DNA from: Myxococcales bacterium
GTDB lineage: Bacteria; Myxococcota_A; Polyangia; Haliangiales; Haliangiaceae
Direction: 5' to 3'
Assembly (NCBI GenBank): GCA_016706545.1
Contig: JADJJK010000024.1
Coordinates: forward strand, 55,713-119,712
DNA: 64,000 nucleotides
Shown here one piece after another: positions 57,501-64,000 of this stretch. The stretch's first letter is position 1. Each line of letters opens with the position of its first letter. A program made the position numbers and the translations under genes. The notes below the pieces were generated by a model. That model ran no database searches and had not been told where the DNA came from. It saw only the letters and a list, made by a program, of their open reading frames with translations.

Positions 57501-58682
57501 GAGCACGAGGCCTACGCTGAAGAGATCCGAGGCAGGCGTCGCGGCGGCGGGCTCGCCGTGGATCTCGGGCGCCATGTACTTCGGCTCGAGGTCGTCGACG
57601 ATCTCCTGCGCGATGGTGCGGCTGTGGTCGGTGCCCGGGCGCGCGAATTCGAATCCCGTCAGCCGAACGCGGCCGTAGCTGCCGACGAGGATGTTCGCGG
57701 GCGAGATGTTGCGGTGAACGACCCTGTGCTGTGCAAGGTGGACGAGCGCGCTCAGGAGGTCGCCAGCAACGGTATTCTTCTGGTCGAGCGTGAGCGCCAG
57801 GGTGGGCTTGGCAATGTGGACGCGCAGCGCCTGCCCGGCGACGTCCTCGGTGACCAGGAAGTACTTGTCCTCGGCCTCGCTCGGGAAGAAGTCGCGCACG
57901 CCGACGATGCCCGGGTGGCCCGGCGTGGTGCTGAGCGTGCGGAACGCCGTCGAGATGAGGAGCTTCTGCTTCTCGCGCTCGTCCGGCGGCTTGTACGGGT
58001 CGGCCTGGTAGGCGCGGATGAGCGCCGTCGACTTCGGCCCCGCGAAGGCGTTGTGCGCGCGGTACTCGGTGTAGCTGTCGGTGCCACCCAGCCGCTCGGA
58101 GACCACCCAGCTCCCGAAGCGCAGCGGACCTGAGCGCGGCTTCGCTACACCCTGCAGCGCCTTCATGATGATGTTGTGGTGCGCGCCGATGTTCTTCGAT
58201 TTGCCGGCAGGGATGCGCGCCGCGTTCTGGAAGAAGGCCGTTGCTTTCTTGAGCGTGGTGACGTTTGGGGCGTCGCGCCCGCCCGGATCAGCCAGCGTGG
58301 CGTCAGGGGCCGTGAGCACGACGGCGGCGTCGACGTAGATGTCGTCGAGGTCGCGGCGTCCGGGCTGGCTGCCGGTGATGATGCCCTTCACCGCCTTAGC
58401 GTGCCCGCGCAGCTTGGCGAGCGGCGAGCTGAAGGCTTGGCGCCCCTCCGGGTACCACTTGGAGCCGTAGACATCGATGAGGCCGCGTGTGCCCTTCACG
58501 TCGACGAGGAACACGGCGTGCGGCGCGATGATCGCGACGTCGACCTCGAAAGTCTCGCCGTCGCGCACGATCTCGAAGTTGTGCAGGACGAGGTAGCTCG
58601 CCGGCAGGTGATCCCGCAGGTGCGCGATAGCCTGCCGTTCGGCCTCGTTCACCGGCTCGCCAATGGGGATCACCGTGGCCAT
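54513..58682 (-). CDS. mad6: MADS protein kinase MAD6: NERD, pseudokinase, kinase, ATPase
   Basis: 1389 residues from the ATG at 58682, which shares one base with the mad5 stop. A longer frame to 58928 lies inside mad5 and is rejected. Domains: NERD-like nuclease-related domain (about 20-110, VDVAIIAPHAVFLVDVKGTR); a first kinase-like domain (190-460) with HRNISPANIL and TGFEF in place of HRD and DFG, so probably inactive; a second kinase (500-760) with Lys in RAVKLV (about 532), HCDIKPRN (Asp about 624) and DFN (641-643); and an ATPase with P-loop GNAGDGKT (857-864). A Cys/His group EPCHGCDLKDRCYAFH lies near residue 1005. Confidence 0.88.
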   Translation of the reverse strand: MATVIPIGEPVNEAERQAIAHLRDHLPASYLVLHNFEIVRDGETFEVDVAIIAPHAVFLVDVKGTRGLIDVYGSKWYPEGRQAFSSPLAKLRGHAKAVKGIITGSQPGRRDLDDIYVDAAVVLTAPDATLADPGGRDAPNVTTLKKATAFFQNAARIPAGKSKNIGAHHNIIMKALQGVAKPRSGPLRFGSWVVSERLGGTDSYTEYRAHNAFAGPKSTALIRAYQADPYKPPDEREKQKLLISTAFRTLSTTPGHPGIVGVRDFFPSEAEDKYFLVTEDVAGQALRVHIAKPTLALTLDQKNTVAGDLLSALVHLAQHRVVHRNISPANILVGSYGRVRLTGFEFARPGTDHSRTIAQEIVDDLEPKYMAPEIHGEPAAATPASDLFSVGLVLYELFTGERPFKTPTELFEQKAVFAVKPSSARPELPKGFDAWLQKLCTFEPGDRPSAAWALTELKILLDPSAASAPAVGATPSASSPEPAAPQLDYSNLLANTQLTPKYVIEKRLGKPGSFAVAYKVIDTLGDVSRAVKLVLRDRVSTVDRLKKEYKTLLQIPDHQNVVKVIDADLIPGGPPFIVFEFIEGFDVGEMIESNALTREDALELGRHVATGLVHLHEHGVYHCDIKPRNLLWTGRGTKIIDFNVSVAAKDEERRGGGSRRYLPPDLVLEDVPSASDLVDRDLYALGLTLYEAMTSRYPWDNAQVPPPGKPAADPRELSGLADIAPELVDVMLKAIAPKRADRYASAADLRSALTSIPAARRAPQPLTPVPIAWGVPGDGGNGKRSGNGNGGSGRPIPPNTNPYVRHLLTVYSQSKHSNAGTRGLDVISEQTYVETALDRELLPSVLSGEFALVIISGNAGDGKTAFLQKLERRAADEQGIVDHSLPNGARIELRGRTFLSNYDGSQDEGDQKNDDVLRAFLAPFKGNDSKGWAATRETRLIAINEGRLVDFLEANRADFPALATLVKEGLRTGEPTDGVAVVNLNLRSVVVDPQGFDNSILERLVSRMTHEKFWEPCHGCDLKDRCYAFHNAQTIQDETAGKHVVERLKSLYAITHLRGRLHITLRDLRSALAYMLVGTRDCDEIHALYKNGQRNEIVQGFYFNSWKGGDAPNADRLLTLLSEVDVAAADDPRLDRALDFVSPTEDRTLFRFEQRGAYDREILRSLYDELPRDVSGKASEHRADSHRRFIAMARRRAFFERRDAGWRSMLPYKTADELLAVVRGDKGAEGLLEPLLVAINRGEGLTRPERIGNNLALEVRRVEGGSVRSYRLYPRERFSVSLNDHASRSRFVEHMPTGLLLRYHDPAGLDAELLVSLDVYEMLRRLNEGYRPSVEEEQGYYLSLAVFKNLLGSAPYQEVLLSTSGHDFYRVARQADGRLEMTRAQEGAV

Positions 58683-60067
58683 CAGTTCGTGGCTCCCTTC
58701 TCGATGGCGTCTTCGACAATTCGGACAGCCTTGCGCTCGGCGTGAACCGCGCGCGTGCGGGCCTCGACGGATCCAGCCACGAGTTTCGAGAGTTCGAGGC
58801 GCTTCGCGTCGTCGAACCACGGCACCTTCATGTCCGCGATCAACTCGCAGTCGAGGCTCGGGATAGAGGAGCCAAACGCCGTTCCAATCGTTGCCAGGTA
58901 ACCGGGCTCCGATGCGAACACGGACCACAGGAAGAACGCGTCCTCTTTCGATTTGCAGCGAACGCGCACGAGGTGCTCGGACGCCGCATGCCCATAGAAA
59001 GTCGGAAGGGGCAGCACCGCGCGCCCGATGATTCCGCCAAGCTGTCCACTGCGAGGGAGCAGCAGGTCCCGCTCGGAAACGAGGAGCTTGTCGAGGTGAG
59101 GGGTTCGCCGCTTCGAGATCGAGTACTCACCAACCGGATCGAGGCGGAACACCTCCGACGACGAGAGGAACGGAATTCCAAACGCGAGGTCGTCGACCTT
59201 CAGCCGTGGCCCGCGATTCGGTTCGAAGACTGACTCCACGTTGTCGCCCAAGCGAACTGCTGCGCGACAGGCAAGGGCCTCACGGGCTCGGGCGACGCGC
59301 GGATTGTGGTGGAAGGCATCGAGTCGGCGCTGGAGCGCCGACGATGCGGCCTGCGTGATTGTCGTCGAAGGGATGCCAGTCCAGCCGAGCAGCCCTTCGA
59401 CGCGCGTGATGGCCTCGCGCTGCGCTGCCGCAGCTTCGTCACGGAGCTTGGCTGCTTCGTCGATCAGCTCATGGGCGGTCGCTTCGACCTTCTGCCCCAG
59501 CCTCGGGACCGGGAGGCCCGCGATGTGCTCGGGCTCGATGTGCTGGATGATCGCGCCGTAGGTTCCGCCGACGACGATGGGCACGCCGAATTTGCTACTC
59601 AAGTAGGCGTAAAGGTAACCGGGAGGGATCTTCTCGGCGTCTGGAATGACGCGCAGCACGTCTTCCGAGCATGCGAGACCATCCATGTCGGGCCTCGCAT
59701 AGGCCATGCGCCCGATGGTCCCGGCGCGCGTGATGAGCGTCCACTCCGACTTGATCTGCAGCTTCGGGTTCGCACGGGCGGCCAGCTTGCTGATGAGCTG
59801 AAGGTCCGAGACGTCCGACTTGAGGATGTCGGTGCTCGACAGGAAGCGAAGACCGTACTTCTTGTCGGTGACCCACTGCCGCTTGATGCGGCCTGCGTTT
59901 ACGAGGCCCTTGCGGCCGTCGAGGCAAACGTCTTGAAGCGGCACCTTCTTGGTGCTCAGCCTCTCAAGCAGCACCTTGGCTTCGAGCGCGCCCGACATGT
60001 ACGGGTTGCAGTCGAGGCGACGGCCATCGCGGTCCAGCCACGAACTCGGGATGGTCTTCACCTTCAT
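58682..60067 (-). CDS. mad5: MADS restriction-type specificity subunit MAD5
   Basis: 461 residues from the ATG at 60067, whose first bases overlap the mad4 stop (ATGA); a seven-residue extension upstream is rejected. It has two target-recognition-like halves separated by a helical connector (EATAHELIDEAAKLRDEAAA), and a second connector-like end (RTRAVHAERKAVRIVEDAIE), as in HsdS. TRD phrases include WTLITRAGTIGRMAYARP and DLLLPRSGQLGGIIGRAV. By family it sets DNA sequence specificity for the methyltransferase. Confidence 0.88.
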   Translation of the reverse strand: MKVKTIPSSWLDRDGRRLDCNPYMSGALEAKVLLERLSTKKVPLQDVCLDGRKGLVNAGRIKRQWVTDKKYGLRFLSSTDILKSDVSDLQLISKLAARANPKLQIKSEWTLITRAGTIGRMAYARPDMDGLACSEDVLRVIPDAEKIPPGYLYAYLSSKFGVPIVVGGTYGAIIQHIEPEHIAGLPVPRLGQKVEATAHELIDEAAKLRDEAAAAQREAITRVEGLLGWTGIPSTTITQAASSALQRRLDAFHHNPRVARAREALACRAAVRLGDNVESVFEPNRGPRLKVDDLAFGIPFLSSSEVFRLDPVGEYSISKRRTPHLDKLLVSERDLLLPRSGQLGGIIGRAVLPLPTFYGHAASEHLVRVRCKSKEDAFFLWSVFASEPGYLATIGTAFGSSIPSLDCELIADMKVPWFDDAKRLELSKLVAGSVEARTRAVHAERKAVRIVEDAIEKGATN

Positions 60068-60696
60068 GCGACCTCCGCAGGGAACCACGCGCGAAGCGCG
60101 TCACGAACACGATGGAACGCTGGGTCGACGCAGCCCGCCGTCGAGACTGCCTTCGCGATCTGGCTGTAGACCACCACCGGTGGGCCCGCGCGGTTGGTGC
60201 GAATCAGCGTCTGGATGACCTCTTTGGGAGCGGGAGGCTTCGGCGCACCCTCGGGCCACCGGCCATCCGCCGCGAGGAGTTGGCGCAACGAGCCTCCCTG
60301 GTGGCGAAGCGCACGCTCAACGTTGACGTTGTCCTGCCAGAGCAGCACCTCGAGCTCGGGCTCGATGACGGCGGCGGTTGCACGACCGGCCCAGCCGTTG
60401 GCGTTGAGACGGTGCTCGATCTCGACACGCACCTCCTCGGCCGGCCGCTCGCCACCGAACTGCTGGTCGAGCACCACGAGCGCGCGCCGATGCGTGTTGA
60501 GGTACGGGCGCAAGATCTCATGGCAGCGCCGGTGAACGCCGCCGTCCTTCTCGAGCGGGTTGTTGAAGAGATCGAGGCGCGGGTTGAAGTCGAATGGCGC
60601 GCACGACAGCACGTGATGAAACTGCCGCTCGAAGAACGCGGCGAACACCGCGCGCATCGTGCCGTCGGCCACAAGAATGACGAGCTCGCGGTTCAT
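60064..60696 (-). CDS. mad4: MADS protein MAD4
   Basis: 210 residues; ATG overlaps the mad3 stop by 4 nt. N-terminal strand VILVADGTMRAVFAAFF, then RRALVVLDQQFGG, then AAVIEPELEVLLW. This order (acidic-strand-helix, then a D strand, then an E/P-E strand) resembles a Toprim or DUF4276-like fold, which would fit a nuclease partner of the AAA ATPase; that is inference. Assigned MAD4 from its place between ATPase and specificity genes. Confidence 0.78.
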   Translation of the reverse strand: MNRELVILVADGTMRAVFAAFFERQFHHVLSCAPFDFNPRLDLFNNPLEKDGGVHRRCHEILRPYLNTHRRALVVLDQQFGGERPAEEVRVEIEHRLNANGWAGRATAAVIEPELEVLLWQDNVNVERALRHQGGSLRQLLAADGRWPEGAPKPPAPKEVIQTLIRTNRAGPPVVVYSQIAKAVSTAGCVDPAFHRVRDALRAWFPAEVA

Positions 60697-61982
60697 CCCA
60701 GCACCCCCGTGGCGAAAAGCGTCGGGAGACTGACCTCGCCTTTCCAGTCGACGAGACGTGGATGCTGGGGGCCAGCAATCACCTCGGCAGCGCCGCTATC
60801 GGCGATGCGCGCCGCGAGGATCTGCTCGAGCTTCAGGCTCGCCAGCACGACCGGCGAGTGTGACGAGACGATGACCTGGCTGTCGTAGATGGAGGCGAGG
60901 CTCTGAAGAACGACCTCCGTCGCCTGCGGGTGAATGCCGTTTTCGGGCTCCTCGGTAACGAGGAAGCGCGGCGGCTTGGCGACGTACGCGAGCAGCGTCA
61001 GCACCAAGATGCGCAGCGTGCCGTCGGAGAGGCCCGATGAAGGGACCTCGTAGCTGTCGCCGTAGCGAACGCGGAAGTACGCGTGGTGGTCGTCCTCGCG
61101 CTCGTGGATGCTGATGTCCGTGATTTGCGGCAGCGCGAGGCGGACGTGGGCCTTCCACAGGTCGAACCGCTCGGGATCCGTCTTCTGCAGCTCGAGCGCG
61201 AGCCACGGCGCGTTCTTGCCCGAGCCGAGCACGTGCGTCTTCGACAGGCCCGGCATGCTTGCCAGGCGAAGGGCGTTCCAGTCTGGGTCGAAGAAGACCG
61301 AGTCTTCGATGAGCAGGTTGAGCAACCAACGCGCGGCGGGGAAGTCCCCCTCGCTCTCGTAGAGAACGCGCGCGAGGGCCAGTAGATCGGGCGCCAGCTC
61401 TGAAGAGAGCACACGCGCGCGCTGCGTGGTCTCGGGCGTGTACTCGGCCTTGCCGCCGTACTCGCGCTTCAAGATGAACTTCCAGTTGCGGTTCGGATTC
61501 ACCTCGCCTTGCATCCGCGGGGCGCTGCCATCGCGGGACGGCGAGTGCGCCTCAGGAAACGCGAACAGGTATTCGTTCTGAACCTGCAGCTCCGTCTCGT
61601 TAAAGAGCTGGATTCGCAACTCGTAGCGAAGGTGCGTCGGACGGCGCTCTTCCTTGGCACGAGCCTTCTCCGTCATGCCCTCGAGGAGATCGCGCGCAGC
61701 CTTCTCAGGAAGCGCGGCCTCGACGGCCACAATGAAGAAGTCCCCCTTGCCCTGGAAGATCAGCTCGCGGAAGCCGCTGGCGCGCGGTGCGCGGTGATCT
61801 CGCTCGCGAAGGAACGCATCGCCGATGGTGCGTGCCTCGAGCATGTCGCCGAGCAGCACCGGGATGTCGAGCAGCGTCGTCTTGCCCGAGCCGTTCGCGC
61901 CTACGAGCACGCGGAAGTCTCCGAGCTCGACGTCGAGCTTGTCGAAGCAGCGGTAGCGAGTGGCTTCGATACGCGTGATCAC
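60693..61982 (-). CDS. mad3: MADS AAA family ATPase MAD3 (AAA_21/ABC-type)
   Basis: 429 residues from a GTG at 61982 that overlaps the SIR2 stop. Walker A VLVGANGSGKTTLLD near residue 28, signature-like SGLSDGTLRILVL, Walker B FLVTEEPENGIHPQ, and switch His in IVSSHSPVV. This is the ATPase type of OLD/AAA_21 defence proteins. It sits next to a Toprim-like MAD4, the same pairing as OLD-type ATPase and nuclease, but split. Confidence 0.88.
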   Translation of the reverse strand: MITRIEATRYRCFDKLDVELGDFRVLVGANGSGKTTLLDIPVLLGDMLEARTIGDAFLRERDHRAPRASGFRELIFQGKGDFFIVAVEAALPEKAARDLLEGMTEKARAKEERRPTHLRYELRIQLFNETELQVQNEYLFAFPEAHSPSRDGSAPRMQGEVNPNRNWKFILKREYGGKAEYTPETTQRARVLSSELAPDLLALARVLYESEGDFPAARWLLNLLIEDSVFFDPDWNALRLASMPGLSKTHVLGSGKNAPWLALELQKTDPERFDLWKAHVRLALPQITDISIHEREDDHHAYFRVRYGDSYEVPSSGLSDGTLRILVLTLLAYVAKPPRFLVTEEPENGIHPQATEVVLQSLASIYDSQVIVSSHSPVVLASLKLEQILAARIADSGAAEVIAGPQHPRLVDWKGEVSLPTLFATGVLG

Positions 61983-63049
61983 GTAGCGCCTCCATGCTTC
62001 CCCTCGCGAACACTCTTGATGAGAGGAGGCAGCTTGTCGTGGTCCTCATACCAGATCGTGTGGACGCCAAGCTCCAAGAGTGCGGCGGCACGACTTGCAT
62101 CTGCCATTGCCGCAGCGACACGAAACCGCACCTCGACCTGTTCCCACTCCTTCCCCGCGGGCTTGCCCTTGCCACGGCCGCGAGTCTGCCACGCGGCATC
62201 CAGGTTGTTCTGTAGGGCGGTCGTTGAAGTCTTGCGCAAGAAGCAATAGTGCTGCGGTGTGGCTGTTTGCTTCGCAGCCTCGAGTAGACGCCGCAGATTC
62301 GGGTCGGTCATGCTCAGGCCGACAAAGACGCAGCTTGACTCACGAAACGCGTTCAGCTGGACGATGTTGGACCAGGAGAAGGGCGACGCATACTCCTTGT
62401 GATATGCGCGCTCGGTTAGCACAACCCACTCGTCGGGCAGCTCGCTTCGTCCAAGAAATCCGTGGACATGGCGAACCTGAATGCCGTGCCCAACTCCACG
62501 ATCGGTGCGGTCCAGTCGAGTGTAGTGTCGGCCAAGTTCGTCGAACTCATCCTCGATTAGCGTGTCGTAGTTGTAGGTCACCAGCCCTCTTACGCCCGAA
62601 TGGCCCTCACACGCCTGCGCCAGGCGAGCGAGCTCCCTGACGAGGTCACTGCGTGTGGCCGTGAGCTGCGAGTAGATCTCGGTCCTGAGCAACCCCTTGA
62701 ACCGGCTAGAGTCATCGTTGATGCCGCTCGCCGCAAGCCGCGCCGAGATCAAAGGACCATCGGATGCCACAGCCTCTGCATATACGCTTGAGATCTTGCT
62801 CAAGTCGACGCCGCCAACTTTGGCATTTGCAGCGTGCAATCGCAGCAAGAGTTCCGTCCAACTCGGGGCGCCACACGAAGAGCTCACCCCGGCGCCCAAG
62901 ACGAGTGAGATGCCGTCCCTCAAGTAGGTGTCGATGAGCGTTTGCAGCACAGGTTGGCTGTCGAGCTTCTGCTCCAGCTCCTGAAGCGCGGTGGACGCCT
63001 CGGCGTCCGAGAGGGTGGCGATGATCGCCTCGTAGCTATCGATGGTCAC
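61979..63049 (-). CDS. SIR2-family protein inserted between mad2 and mad3
   Basis: 356 residues from a GTG at 63049 that overlaps the mad2 stop. NAD-binding GAGVSSSCGAPSW (residues about 53-65), the TYNYDTLIED motif near residue 157, the catalytic-type His in VRHVHGFLG, and VFVGLSMTDPNLRRLLEAA are all typical of SIR2_2-type proteins. Many such proteins in defence systems deplete NAD+. The N-terminal 50 residues (SDAEASTALQELEQKLD) are helical. It is embedded in the coupled operon with 4-nt overlaps on both sides. I do not know SIR2 as one of mad1-mad8. Confidence 0.88.
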   Translation of the reverse strand: MTIDSYEAIIATLSDAEASTALQELEQKLDSQPVLQTLIDTYLRDGISLVLGAGVSSSCGAPSWTELLLRLHAANAKVGGVDLSKISSVYAEAVASDGPLISARLAASGINDDSSRFKGLLRTEIYSQLTATRSDLVRELARLAQACEGHSGVRGLVTYNYDTLIEDEFDELGRHYTRLDRTDRGVGHGIQVRHVHGFLGRSELPDEWVVLTERAYHKEYASPFSWSNIVQLNAFRESSCVFVGLSMTDPNLRRLLEAAKQTATPQHYCFLRKTSTTALQNNLDAAWQTRGRGKGKPAGKEWEQVEVRFRVAAAMADASRAAALLELGVHTIWYEDHDKLPPLIKSVREGKHGGAT

Positions 63050-64000
63050 GCCCCGGGCTCCTTGTTCTTTCTGCGGAACTCCTTGTACGCGTCCGCGATC
63101 GGGCCCTCCACGAAGCCCCCGCCCTCGCGAGAGAACGGCAGGTCCGAGTCGACGATCCGCTTCTTGCGACGGAGGCGGCGCTCGACGAAATGCCCGTTGG
63201 TGCGGATGCGCTCGACTTCCTCGACTTCCTCGAGGATCTCCTCACCGTCTGGGCTGCGTTTGTAGAGCGTGTTACCACGCCGATCGAAGCCGACCTTCTC
63301 GGCGACGGCCATGAACACCGAGTAGTCCTTGGTGCTGCCGAGGTCCGACGCCTTCAGCTCTTGCTCGGTCTTCTTCTTCAAGAAGAGGAGGCTCGTGAGG
63401 ATGTTCACGTTGGCCTCGACGATGAAGACCTCGACGGGCAGATCGATGCTCGCGAGCACCCACGTGTGCCGGAGAATCCACCAGCGGATGTACTCGTCGC
63501 CCGGGTTGCCGAGGATACCGTCGGGCAAGACGATGCCCATGCGGCCGCCGGGCTTGAGCCACTCGACGCAGCGCTCGATGAAGAGCACTTCGGGCGCGAC
63601 GCTTCCTTGCAACCGGCCGGTGTTTCTAAAGCCGCCGTCCTCGGTGCGTTCCCAGATGTGGGCGAGATCGAAGTTCCGCAGGATGTTCGGGTCGGTGATG
63701 GGGATCTCCGAACCGAAGGGCGGGTTCGTCATCACCACGTCCATCGTGCCAAGCTTTGCGAACTTTTCCGCCTCGGCGAGCCCCGGAAGGTAGCCCTTGG
63801 GGAACTCGAGCGAGTTGATGTTGAAGAGATGCGCCTCGGCGTTGCTCGCCATGACGGCGTTCATCTGCGCCGCACGCACGAGGAACGGGTCGAAGTCGGC
63901 GCCGAACAGGTTCTTCTTCACGAACGCCGCGAGAAGCTGCTGGATCTCGTTGAAATCCTCGGTTGAATCAGCGTCCGCGATGCCGCGCTCTGCCCTAAAC
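63046..64000 (-). CDS. mad2: MADS N6-adenine DNA methyltransferase MAD2 (5' end outside window)
   Basis: The frame is open to the right edge. The visible part (about 318 residues) holds the catalytic motif MTNPPFGSEIP of N6-adenine methyltransferases. ERCVEWLKPGGRMGIVLPDG is a later methyltransferase strand, and NVNILTSLLFLKKK follows. LFGADFDPFLVRAAQMNAVM near the edge fits the SAM-domain helix of type I HsdM-like enzymes. The stop overlaps the SIR2 start (GTGA). With MAD5 it should methylate the host DNA. Confidence 0.88.
   Translation of the reverse strand, partial: FRAERGIADADSTEDFNEIQQLLAAFVKKNLFGADFDPFLVRAAQMNAVMASNAEAHLFNINSLEFPKGYLPGLAEAEKFAKLGTMDVVMTNPPFGSEIPITDPNILRNFDLAHIWERTEDGGFRNTGRLQGSVAPEVLFIERCVEWLKPGGRMGIVLPDGILGNPGDEYIRWWILRHTWVLASIDLPVEVFIVEANVNILTSLLFLKKKTEQELKASDLGSTKDYSVFMAVAEKVGFDRRGNTLYKRSPDGEEILEEVEEVERIRTNGHFVERRLRRKKRIVDSDLPFSREGGGFVEGPIADAYKEFRRKNKEPGA

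Noticed and set aside
57640..57670. TTCGAATCCCGT string resembling a tRNA T-arm
   Set aside because: It lies inside the mad6 coding region, and no acceptor or anticodon stem can be built around it.
46788..64000. Reading the island as a type I restriction system, BREX or a Dnd/Dpt system
   Set aside because: There is a methyltransferase and an S subunit but no HsdR; no PglZ or BrxC; no dnd sulphur genes. Kinase with NERD, plus the HerA-like giant, fits MADS better.

Overview
This 64 kb window comes from a very GC-rich bacterial chromosome. The gene families, the GTG starts, the 1-4 nt gene overlaps and the large number of myxobacterial-type envelope proteins point to a deltaproteobacterial/Myxococcota-like organism (inference). 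Supporting evidence is a cinA-thpR-recA operon, a DUF4175-MoxR-DUF58-BatA operon, a TIGR04551-like outer-membrane protein, and many TPR and lipoproteins. No rRNA, tRNA, CRISPR array or transposase was recognised.

Layout. 1-7.4 kb: a 5'-truncated HNH/DUF222-type protein, a repeat-bearing exported protein, an AsmA-like/GT51 peptidoglycan transglycosylase broken by a frameshift, and an ECF sigma/anti-sigma/exported-protein operon. 7.8-16.8 kb: a five-gene operon (DUF4175 membrane protein, gluzincin-like TPR protease, MoxR ATPase, DUF58, BatA-like). 16.9-20.1 kb: NagZ (frameshifted), a lipoprotein (frameshifted) and an FG-GAP-like lipoprotein. 20.3-23.8 kb: an outer-membrane barrel with a textbook promoter, and radA. 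24.1-31.8 kb: a redox cluster with a small cytochrome b-like membrane protein, an outer-membrane barrel, a cytochrome with 27 CxxCH motifs, a ferredoxin-FAD/NAD(P) oxidoreductase and a PQQ-like propeller protein. 31.9-45.5 kb: a TPR protein, a membrane protein, recA-thpR-cinA, a PP2C phosphatase, a Fur regulator, xseB-ispA, an FHA-GGDEF protein and an Slt-type lytic transglycosylase. 46.0-46.4 kb: a receiver-like protein.

46.5-64 kb (minus strand): a defence operon that runs off the right edge. Its genes match the methylation-associated defence system (MADS): N6-adenine methyltransferase (mad2, partial), AAA ATPase (mad3), mad4, specificity subunit (mad5), NERD-pseudokinase-kinase-ATPase (mad6), mad7 and a very large HerA-like ATPase with a nuclease-like motif (mad8). 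Two genes are not part of the eight-gene MADS I know. One is a SIR2-family protein between mad2 and mad3. The other is a small PD-(D/E)XK-like protein coupled to the end of mad8. All junctions overlap by 1 or 4 nt, so the set looks like a single translationally coupled unit. Its downstream edge abuts a C-terminal remnant of a UvrD-like helicase.

Four apparent frameshifts in conserved genes (near 3530, 17545, 18500 and 27300) all lie in the left half. They may be sequence errors or real lesions. Short-period tandem repeats fill many intergenic spacers and also expand inside coding linkers.
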